64,000 nucleotides of DNA from Flammeovirga aprica JL-4. Lineage in GTDB: Bacteria; Bacteroidota; Bacteroidia; Cytophagales; Flammeovirgaceae. Each line of letters starts with the position of its first letter. Position 1 is the first letter of the stretch. Below are positions 1 through 7,463 of this stretch, one piece after another. The notes beneath the pieces were generated by a model. It was given only the letters and a program-made list of their open reading frames with translations. It ran no database searches and was not told the origin of the DNA. Where the stretch lies: positions 38,336 to 102,335 of the forward strand of contig NZ_JABANE010000018.1 in assembly GCF_012844305.1 (NCBI RefSeq). The letters run 5' to 3'. The position numbers and the translations under genes were made by a program.

Positions 1-217
1 TTTCTGTACCTGATTTATAAAGTATAAATGAAGAATCTTTCAATGCATAAAGTTCATCCTTATAAACGGCTTTCTCGCCTTTCATTTTAAAGATGATTTG
101 ATCCCCTTCATATATTTTTTTACGGTGACGCCCATAATTGTCTATTGCCAGAAACTTTTGAGCAAAAAGTGGGGCAGTCACTAAGAATAAGAAAAATAGA
201 AGTATTGTCTTTTTCAT
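1..217 (-). CDS. Small secreted protein, 3' end cut by the window edge
   Basis: The ATG at 217 opens a frame that runs off the left edge after 72 codons. It begins with a clear signal peptide (MKKTILLFFLFLVTAPLFAQ, cleavage after AQ). The mature part is short, charged and probably beta-rich, with a YGRHRKKIYEGDQI segment. It starts 16 bases after the stop of the putative porin gene on the same strand, so the two are probably co-transcribed. I do not recognise a named domain. An envelope role is inferred from the signal peptide and the neighbour only. Confidence 0.75.
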   Translation of the reverse strand, partial: MKKTILLFFLFLVTAPLFAQKFLAIDNYGRHRKKIYEGDQIIFKMKGEKAVYKDELYALKDSSFILYKSGTE

Positions 218-233
218 GATTTGTTATTTAGGT

Positions 234-2345
234 TTATTCGAACATCAACCATCTTACACCATATGAGATTCCAAACCCTGGACCCATATAACCCGGCGCA
301 GCCCAATAGCCACTCGCTTGATTGACAAGGTTAAAAATATCAGCAACTCTTAGAAAAGCCATCGCTCTTCTCATCTTGAAGTTTACAAATAGATCTACAT
401 TTATATATCCTTCTGTTTTGTAATCGTTTTGCAAATGATACTGCTGAGTGACGGGATTATAGGCCATGCCATAAAAAGAAGAAATATACCTTGTGTCAAA
501 TCCTGTATATAAACTGACCATGCCATCACGGAATTCTTTGAAATAAGAAATCTCATATGTTGCAAAAATCTCAGGAGTTGGCATCACATTTTGATGTGTA
601 TTTTGAGTATAAACCACTTCGGCTATTTGCTGTAAAACGCCTAATCTTAGTTTGAATCGCGTACCGTATCTTGAATAAGTGATGGCTTCATCATGTTGCT
701 GTGGTCTAGCAAATCTATCGTAATAAATATAATTGTTGATATTATTTATTTCTCCAAAAACTTCCACATTACCTCTTTCTCCCAAAGGAAGCTGAGGAGC
801 AATATAAATTTGTTGTTTGGCAATAGGGTCTTTCTTCTCATTCCATGACATAAATACAGTCGTAAAATGTTGAGCCATCATAGGTGCCAACGTCTGTTCT
901 AAGGTAAAACTGCCCTTCAAATATTTGGCGTCCACTTTAGCACTAATGTTATAAGCATTCGCTTTCAACATTTCAAACTCTGCATGTCCAGTTACTGCAC
1001 CTAATTTTTTCGGCAATAAAAACTCTACATCACCACCTACAAAAAGTTGGTTATCTACAGGAACTGGCAAGTAATCTTCTGCAGTTCGCTGTTGATATTT
1101 ATAATATCGGTAACGTAGAAAACCAGACCAGAACGTAGGCCCCAGTCTACTTTTTACACCGAGTTTATTGTCAATATATTCTTGCTTCAAACTGACATAC
1201 GGTTGATCTCCATATTCGTAGTCAGTTACAATTGGCAGGTTTGCATCAGGATCACTCAAAACAGAATCCGGTAGTAAACGAAGGTTAGCTACTGTATAAT
1301 CATTGTAGAGATCATAATAGTCCTTGTTTTGTGAAAGAGTTCCGGTAGTATTACTGTATTGATACCTGTAATGATCTCGAGAGAACTCATGAAATACCTG
1401 AAGTTTAGCAGTATCTACTAAAGCATATTGATGATAAAGATGATAATTGTAATTCCATTTAAAAGAAGAAGCTCCTTCAAAAAAGTAATTGGTCAATTGT
1501 CCTCTGCCAAATCGGAAGAGATCTTCAAGGGAAGTGTCTTCGTTGACCAATTCAGGTACTTTCAAACCTCCAGTTTCAGTTCCTTCATGAAAATACTGAT
1601 AGTAACTTGCTAGAAGTTTATACTTATTATTCTCACTTTCATATCTTGTATTCAAGCCAAAGCCTGTATGTTGTTGTGCATTGTAAGAATTACTCACCTT
1701 ATCCCTACCAATAATATAGGGTTCGCTATAACGCTGGAATAACATTCCCACTGACCAGTAGGGGTTAATGTTGTTGGATATTTTACCACCTACTTTACCT
1801 CTGTTATCCTGTCCAACTACACCATTGAAATCCGTCACAGGAACATAAGAATTATAATATTCCCAATCACTAATATCTTGAGCATAAAGATCAAAACCTG
1901 TTATACCAACTGTCTGATTAAGGTTGTTGGTTGGCCCTTCCCAGTAACTTCTTAAAGGAGAACCGTTATTGCCTAAAGTCTGATATCTGTAGCCATTTTG
2001 CCCGTGAACATCATATCTGTGCAGGTGCAGGTAAGAAGAGTCCATAATATGCTCTTCAAAGTGGATTTTATACCAATCATCCTGCTTAATATACCAAGTA
2101 GTCTGAGGACCCTTCAGCCAAGAACTGTCTTGCTCCAATACCACACCTTCCTTATTAGGTTCTTGTTTGGCATTTTCTTCTTTTTCTTCCTCTTGTGCTA
2201 AAGCGTAATTAGAAATACTAAGAAAAGATAATATTATAAATAAAAGTTTTTTCAAGATAGATTTAGATCGTAGATAAAATAATCGTGTTACTTTTCTAAG
2301 TTCATCAAAGTTAAATCTAATTCGGGATTTACGATAATGTTTCAT
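234..2345 (-). CDS. Putative porin (Bacteroidota outer-membrane beta-barrel)
   Basis: This 703-residue protein has a basic N-terminal stretch, a hydrophobic signal segment around residues 30-50 ending in NYALAQ, an acidic Glu/Lys-rich linker, and then about 630 residues of alternating aromatic and polar beta strands. The strands often end in Tyr, Phe or Arg, as in outer-membrane barrels. Length and pattern fit the Bacteroidota 'putative porin' family (Porin_10-like). The ATG at 2345 leaves an unusually long, about 28-residue, segment before the signal core. No later Met precedes the signal, so the ATG is kept, but a non-ATG start closer to the signal is possible. It probably forms an operon with the small secreted gene downstream. 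The substrate is unknown. Confidence 0.8.
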   Translation of the reverse strand: MKHYRKSRIRFNFDELRKVTRLFYLRSKSILKKLLFIILSFLSISNYALAQEEEKEENAKQEPNKEGVVLEQDSSWLKGPQTTWYIKQDDWYKIHFEEHIMDSSYLHLHRYDVHGQNGYRYQTLGNNGSPLRSYWEGPTNNLNQTVGITGFDLYAQDISDWEYYNSYVPVTDFNGVVGQDNRGKVGGKISNNINPYWSVGMLFQRYSEPYIIGRDKVSNSYNAQQHTGFGLNTRYESENNKYKLLASYYQYFHEGTETGGLKVPELVNEDTSLEDLFRFGRGQLTNYFFEGASSFKWNYNYHLYHQYALVDTAKLQVFHEFSRDHYRYQYSNTTGTLSQNKDYYDLYNDYTVANLRLLPDSVLSDPDANLPIVTDYEYGDQPYVSLKQEYIDNKLGVKSRLGPTFWSGFLRYRYYKYQQRTAEDYLPVPVDNQLFVGGDVEFLLPKKLGAVTGHAEFEMLKANAYNISAKVDAKYLKGSFTLEQTLAPMMAQHFTTVFMSWNEKKDPIAKQQIYIAPQLPLGERGNVEVFGEINNINNYIYYDRFARPQQHDEAITYSRYGTRFKLRLGVLQQIAEVVYTQNTHQNVMPTPEIFATYEISYFKEFRDGMVSLYTGFDTRYISSFYGMAYNPVTQQYHLQNDYKTEGYINVDLFVNFKMRRAMAFLRVADIFNLVNQASGYWAAPGYMGPGFGISYGVRWLMFE

Positions 2346-2376
2346 TAAAAAAGATAAAATAGACTATGAAAAATGA

Positions 2377-2835
2377 TTATTTCAACCATTCATACATATC
2401 ATAATGCTCTTTGGTCATTCCCATGGCTCTATATGTTTTTTGGGCTCTATCATTATTCTTTTCAACATAAAGTCTTAGTCCCATTAATTCATCAGATGAT
2501 TCAACTTCATTTTTTACAAATTCATACATGGCCTTAAAGATCCCTTTACGCCTATATTCTTCAATCACAAATAAGGAATGAATCCAAATTACATTCCCGC
2601 ATCGCCAATCAGACCACTCATATAAGTTAAGCATAGAAGCAATACATTGGCCATTGTCTTCTACTATGACATACCTTCCGAGGTTTTGGTTGTCAAAGAT
2701 GTGCTGAACTCCTTTTTTTACTGTCTCAAAATTCAGTTCTAAATCTTCTGTTTCCATGGCCATTTTCACTTGAAAACGGGCAATGGTATCAATCAAACTT
2801 CTATCTTCAGCGATCTTAATAGTATAATCAGACAT
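2377..2835 (-). CDS. GNAT family N-acetyltransferase
   Basis: This 152-residue protein shows the GNAT fold pattern. A central strand (VIWIHSLFVIEEYRRKGIF) leads into the acetyl-CoA pyrophosphate loop RRKGIF, followed by helix KAMYEFVKNEV and the C-terminal LRLYVEKNNDRAQKTYRAMGM signature (Asn plus Tyr before the last strand). Its start overlaps the stop of the upstream BrkB-like gene by 8 bases, so the two are translationally linked. The acceptor substrate cannot be deduced. Family assignment is firm. Confidence 0.88.
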   Translation of the reverse strand: MSDYTIKIAEDRSLIDTIARFQVKMAMETEDLELNFETVKKGVQHIFDNQNLGRYVIVEDNGQCIASMLNLYEWSDWRCGNVIWIHSLFVIEEYRRKGIFKAMYEFVKNEVESSDELMGLRLYVEKNNDRAQKTYRAMGMTKEHYDMYEWLK

Positions 2836-3622
2836 TGTTTTTTATTTCTTTTTGTTGTCGAATTCCATGCCCGTACTTATGGGCATAGGCATAGGTGAAT
2901 TCCGCTCCGTAAAACATCACTTGAACTGAATAAAACGTCCAAGCCATTACAATAATAATCGGTGAACCTGCTCCCCATGTGGAGGCCGTAACCATATGTG
3001 CCAGATAATAACGTATACCGTATTGCCCTAACTGAAATAGAATGGTAGTCACCAATCCACCTACAAATGCATCTTTTAACTTGATGTTCACATCTGGAAT
3101 AAACTTGAAGATTCCAGAGAAAAGTGTGAACGACATGATCATGGTAGATAAAAAACGTATGATGGATATAAGTTGTATCGCCGCCAATGGCAACCATTCT
3201 TTTAAATAAGAAGAGGCAAAACTAATTAATGTATCAATGGCAATTAGTATCAGAAAGATCATCCCTAAACCTAATACCATACAGAAAGCAATCAAGCGAT
3301 CCATGACTAACTCTTTGATTTTGGCGTGGCTCTGAGGTACTTTCCAGAATTTATTCAAAGCGATTTTGAGGGTATGAAAAGAAAGGGTAGAGGTGAAAAT
3401 AAGGGTGCCTATACTGATCAATGTTGAGATTGTATTGTCTATTTTCAAGGCAGTAAGGCTATTGATCATAGACTCTAAATGCCGTGCTACTACATCACCG
3501 GCAATCATCTCCAATTCCTCAATCATATCTTCCTTGAGCTGATTTTCATCAAAAAATAAACTCAATCCAGAAAACATCAAGTTAAGTGCTGCAGGTAAAG
3601 AGATAATGGTATAATAGGCCAA
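2828..3622 (-). CDS. YihY/BrkB-family integral membrane protein (N-terminus uncertain)
   Basis: About six hydrophobic segments and the AYYTIISLPAALN motif near the N-terminus match the YihY/virulence factor BrkB family of inner-membrane proteins. The coordinates use a TTG at 3622, but the same frame stays open to 3751. That extension encodes family-typical sequence (SEAWEEFNLDHAYIYGASL), so the true protein is probably about 300 residues. No ATG, GTG or TTG occurs in the extension. ATT at 3736 or ATC at 3748 would be the start unless the sequence has an error. It overlaps the GNAT gene downstream. Function is unknown; the family is not reliably an RNase despite older names. Confidence 0.75.
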   Translation of the reverse strand: MAYYTIISLPAALNLMFSGLSLFFDENQLKEDMIEELEMIAGDVVARHLESMINSLTALKIDNTISTLISIGTLIFTSTLSFHTLKIALNKFWKVPQSHAKIKELVMDRLIAFCMVLGLGMIFLILIAIDTLISFASSYLKEWLPLAAIQLISIIRFLSTMIMSFTLFSGIFKFIPDVNIKLKDAFVGGLVTTILFQLGQYGIRYYLAHMVTASTWGAGSPIIIVMAWTFYSVQVMFYGAEFTYAYAHKYGHGIRQQKEIKNNV

Positions 3623-4039
3623 AGAAGCTCCATAGATATAGGCGTGATCTAAATTGAACTCTTCCCAAGCTTCACTAATCAGGTCAAAGATTTCACTTAT
3701 TTTCCTCCATAAGAAGCTTTTTCGTATTATGTTAATGTATTTTTTGATACCCTATAATTTAAAAAGTGAAAAATTCTAGTTTCAATTTATTTGATTGAAA
3801 ATGTTTTTTTTCCAATAAAAAGTATTTAAATCAACGTAAAAATACAATTCTTGATTAAATTAGCATATAAGTTAATGTATTTTTATAGTAGAGCTTGTTC
3901 TAATCCCCTTTTTTGGAGATAAATGCATAATTGCATAGCTTTCATACATGCATTTTTTGTTACTTGAAAAGCGGTATTTTCAACAACTTTACCTTAGCCT
4001 TGTCTGCTTTTTTTGACTCAAACGGGAAAATTTACTCTT

Positions 4040-6946
4040 ATGAATAATATTCTTATTACCCTTGTTATTTTTTTACTTTGTACCGGGAATTTATTTTCTC
4101 AAGAAAAAGACACTCATCTGGTGATTGATGCCAAGGGACACTCTTCTCTTGTAAGAAAAGTCTCTTTTACCTCAAACAATCAAAAAGTCATCTCTGTATC
4201 AGAAGACAAAACAGTAAGAGTATGGGATTTAAAATCCAATGCTTTGATTAAAACCTATTGGGGAGAACATACAGAAGGAAAAGAGGGAAGGTATAATGCT
4301 TTGGCGTTATCTCCTGACAACTCAATAGCGGCAGTGGGTGGTTTTTTACAGAATAATGAAATTAGAATTATTGATCTTCGAAGCGGACAACAAATTGCCT
4401 CACTTTTAGGGCATGAAAATGTAATTTCAGATTTAAAATTTTCTTCAAATGGTCAGTGGCTAGCCTCTTCAAGTGCTGATAAAACTGTGAAAATATGGTA
4501 TATGCCTGAACTCACGGAAAATGGATTTAAAGATAAGCCTTTCGAAAAACTTACCATAAGCGATCACTCTGATGTGGTTTATAATATTGATTTTTCAGAA
4601 GATGGCACAAGACTCGTTACTTGTTCTTTTGATGGAAGTGTGAAACTGTATTCAATGGCAGTAGCAATGAGCAGTGCAAATCTTGCTAAAGTTTGGGAAA
4701 CAAATTCGAAGTTCACCAATGTGGATATCTCAAGTGATAATCAATATGTAGTAGGTGGGCAGACCAATGGAAAAGTGATTGTATGGAATACTAATGGTAC
4801 TGAAGTCGCTACTCTTACGGATACAAAAGGATTTATCAGCAGTTTGAATTTTTCTGATGACGGAGAGAAACTGATGGTAACGGATGCCAAAGGAAATGTA
4901 TTTTTCTACAGTACTGATGTTTGGCTAAAAAGAGATGCTTTTAATGTGAAAGACGGTGTGATTACATCGGCCTCTTTTGCTCATAAATCTTCTGACTATG
5001 CCGTGATTGCAACAAGTTCTGAAGGAGTAATCAAAGTATGGGATCTGAAAAATAAAAAGGCCATCCGTGAATTTAGAGGAGGAGGGATTTCCAATAAAAG
5101 AATAGGCAGAAGTGATCAACTTAATTTCTCACTTTCTGTAAATCCTAAAATAAAACAGCCTTATAATAAAACGTTTGATTTTGAAAGCTTGACACTCGGT
5201 TTACAAAAGCCCAAGCAGACTGCTTTTAAAATGCCGGAAATTCAGCAGAATGGATTGATGTTGAAAAAAATGGGAGCATATACGTTGCAGTGTGGCACAG
5301 CAAAAATTGAGAATGACAAGAACAGAGATAAAGGGATTAATGCTTACTGCTTTACACCAAATGATGATATAGTAGTGGCAAGTGGCGGTTCTTTGAAACT
5401 TTATAATAAATCAGGTGCTCTGATCAGAGCATTTGAAGGTCACAGTGGTTCTGTAATTACGGCCAATGTTTCTAATGATGGAAAATACTTGATTTCGTCA
5501 AGTGCTGATCAAACTACAAAACTTTGGAACCTGCAAACAGGCGAACTTTTAGCTTCACTTTTTATTAGTGCTACCAACGATTGGGTATGCTGGTCTCCAC
5601 AAGGGTATTATCATGCATCTGCAGGTGGTGAGCAATATATTGGGTGGTTGAAAAATAATGGAATCGGTCATCTTGCCACTTACTATCCGGTAAGTTTTGC
5701 GGGACAAGAATTCCATAAAAAAGATATTTTGATCAAGATCATTAAACTCGGTTCTTATGAAGCGGCTAAGAAAGAAATGATGTTCACTACAGTGGCACTT
5801 GATAACGTGGTAGCACAACAGCCAAAGATCAAATGGATTTCACCAACTTTCTCTAATAATGTACATGAAATCGGTAAACACGCAAAAGTAGAAGCAAAGG
5901 TAGAAAGTTTATCAGAACTGAATTCCTTAAAAATATTGGTAGATGGCAGACCAACGGTCGTTTCATTAGATAATGCAAAACAAGAAGGAGGAAAATTTAT
6001 CTACACTATCAATAAAGATATTAAAGTGGAAAAAGATGAAGTGAACTTCCAGATTTTTGCAGCTAATACAAAGACCAAAGTGACTTCAGAACCTAGAAAA
6101 GTAGTTTCAAAAGGACCTACAAGAGAGAACTCTTTGGATATGGGCTTTGATTTGGAAGCAATGTTTAATTCTTCTGAAAACAAAGCTTCTCTAAAAACAA
6201 ATATCTATTTATTAGCAATCGGAGTTTCAAAATATCAAAATTCAGAATTAGACTTGACTTTTGCAGATAATGATGCTGATGCCATCGCGGAGATTTATAC
6301 AAAACAAAGCAACGGAAGCGTATTTAATGAAGTCAACATCAAAAAGCTGACAAATACTGACGCCAACAAGGCCAATATTGTAGAGGGCTTTAAATGGCTT
6401 TCAGAAAATGCTACTTCAAAAGATCTGGCGATTGTTTTCATTGCCTCGCATGGATTAAACTATGAAGATAATTTCTATATTATTCCTCATGATGTAAAAC
6501 TAGATGACGTAAAAAACACAGCCGTAAGCTGGTCAGATTGTTCTAATGTCATGTCATCATTGCCCTCTCAAGTACTTATGTATGTAGATGCTTGTAATAG
6601 CGGTCAGTTAGGAAAAGATATTTCAAGATCCGACAATACGGAAAGCATCCGTCAATTATCTTCTGATGAAAATGGTGTAGTTATCATGTCAGGTTCTACT
6701 GGAGATGAAAGTTCATTAGAATCACCTGAGTGGCAGCATGGAGCATTTACTGCTGCTCTTATTGATGGACTAGGAGAGGGTAAGGCGGATTATTCAAGAG
6801 ATAATATCATTTCTCTCAGAGAATTAGATTTGTTTATTGCCATGAAAGTAGATGAACTAACAGAAGGAAAGCAACATCCTACTACTCAAAAACCAAGTAC
6901 AATCAGTTCTATGACCATTGGTGTAACAAGCGGAGAAGGGAATTAA
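4040..6946 (+). CDS. Exported WD40-repeat caspase-like peptidase (C14 family)
   Basis: The ATG at 4040 gives 968 residues beginning with a signal peptide (MNNILITLVIFLLCTGNLFSQ). Residues ~30-350 and ~430-540 contain WD40 blades with repeated VRVWDLK, VKIWYM, IKVWDLK and TKLWNLQ endings. A beta-rich linker lies at ~590-690. The C-terminal ~240 residues are a caspase fold: IYLLAIGVSKYQNSELDLTFADNDADA, catalytic His804 in FIASHGLN and Cys852 in YVDACNSGQ. Both catalytic residues are present, so a cysteine endopeptidase is expected, acting outside the inner membrane. Substrate and trigger are unknown; the propeller probably binds a partner. A TTG at 4013 is in frame but precedes the signal peptide and was not chosen. 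A hairpin terminator follows. Confidence 0.88.
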   Translation: MNNILITLVIFLLCTGNLFSQEKDTHLVIDAKGHSSLVRKVSFTSNNQKVISVSEDKTVRVWDLKSNALIKTYWGEHTEGKEGRYNALALSPDNSIAAVGGFLQNNEIRIIDLRSGQQIASLLGHENVISDLKFSSNGQWLASSSADKTVKIWYMPELTENGFKDKPFEKLTISDHSDVVYNIDFSEDGTRLVTCSFDGSVKLYSMAVAMSSANLAKVWETNSKFTNVDISSDNQYVVGGQTNGKVIVWNTNGTEVATLTDTKGFISSLNFSDDGEKLMVTDAKGNVFFYSTDVWLKRDAFNVKDGVITSASFAHKSSDYAVIATSSEGVIKVWDLKNKKAIREFRGGGISNKRIGRSDQLNFSLSVNPKIKQPYNKTFDFESLTLGLQKPKQTAFKMPEIQQNGLMLKKMGAYTLQCGTAKIENDKNRDKGINAYCFTPNDDIVVASGGSLKLYNKSGALIRAFEGHSGSVITANVSNDGKYLISSSADQTTKLWNLQTGELLASLFISATNDWVCWSPQGYYHASAGGEQYIGWLKNNGIGHLATYYPVSFAGQEFHKKDILIKIIKLGSYEAAKKEMMFTTVALDNVVAQQPKIKWISPTFSNNVHEIGKHAKVEAKVESLSELNSLKILVDGRPTVVSLDNAKQEGGKFIYTINKDIKVEKDEVNFQIFAANTKTKVTSEPRKVVSKGPTRENSLDMGFDLEAMFNSSENKASLKTNIYLLAIGVSKYQNSELDLTFADNDADAIAEIYTKQSNGSVFNEVNIKKLTNTDANKANIVEGFKWLSENATSKDLAIVFIASHGLNYEDNFYIIPHDVKLDDVKNTAVSWSDCSNVMSSLPSQVLMYVDACNSGQLGKDISRSDNTESIRQLSSDENGVVIMSGSTGDESSLESPEWQHGAFTAALIDGLGEGKADYSRDNIISLRELDLFIAMKVDELTEGKQHPTTQKPSTISSMTIGVTSGEGN

Positions 6947-6970
6947 AAACTTTCTTAAATCATAGATCAA

Positions 6971-7006
6971 AAATAGCAACCTACTAAAATGGGTTGCTAT
7001 TTTTTT
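6971..7006 (+). terminator. Rho-independent terminator after the WD40-caspase gene
   Basis: The 11-bp arms AAATAGCAACC (6971-6981) and GGTTGCTATTT (6992-7002) are perfectly complementary around a 10-base loop, and a T run follows. The hairpin lies 25 bases after the WD40-caspase stop. Confidence 0.8.
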
Positions 7007-7065
7007 TACACAGTAAAAATTAGCAAACAAATGTAAATACAATAAAAGACTAATTTATCTTTTAT

Positions 7066-7073
7066 TATATTTG
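7066..7073 (+). promoter_or_regulatory. Possible Bacteroidota -7 element
   Basis: TATATTTG fits the Bacteroidota TAnnTTTG -7 consensus and lies 28 bases before the DUF2492-like ATG. No clear TTTG -33 box was seen at the expected distance. Confidence 0.4.
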
Positions 7074-7100
7074 TTCTATACAAAAACAAAATAGGACAAG

Positions 7101-7355
7101 ATGAATACTACACACATACATGAAGTTATTTTCCTAGTGCAGGACAATGACGGAGTTTTTACAGAAGAAGGTTTAAATAATGCTATTGCTGAGAAAATGG
7201 GAGAGGATGTGCATTTTGTCGCATGTTCAGGAATTCCATTTCCAAAAGAAGAAGCATTAGCTTTTTTAATTGAAAGAGATAAAGTGCTAGTCAACAATGA
7301 GGGAAAAGTAGAGGTGCATCCCACAATGAAAATGTGTGACTCACATACCAGATAG
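7101..7355 (+). CDS. YecH-like putative metal-binding protein (DUF2492)
   Basis: This 84-residue cytosolic protein resembles the YecH/DUF2492 family: N-terminal HIHEVIFLV, an EEGLNNAIAEKMGED helix, the FVACSG motif, the LAFLIERDKVL helix and a C-terminal MCDSH metal-ligand-like pair. The family is annotated as probable metal binding from its conserved His and Cys; no reaction is established. It stands alone between two terminators, with a TATATTTG promoter element 28 bases upstream, so it is probably monocistronic. Confidence 0.8.
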   Translation: MNTTHIHEVIFLVQDNDGVFTEEGLNNAIAEKMGEDVHFVACSGIPFPKEEALAFLIERDKVLVNNEGKVEVHPTMKMCDSHTR

Positions 7356-7365
7356 TGTTTAATTT

Positions 7366-7393
7366 AAAAAAGGGATTGATATCCCTTTTTTTT
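7366..7393 (+). terminator. Rho-independent terminator after the DUF2492-like gene
   Basis: AAAAAAGGGAT pairs with ATCCCTTTTTT across a 4-base loop and is followed by T-rich sequence, 10 bases after the stop codon. Confidence 0.8.
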
Positions 7394-7463
7394 ATGTTTT
7401 ATTATTTAAGAAGAAGGTACTGGATATTGAGGATGAAGAATCGGTGAAACTATTAGAAATAAC

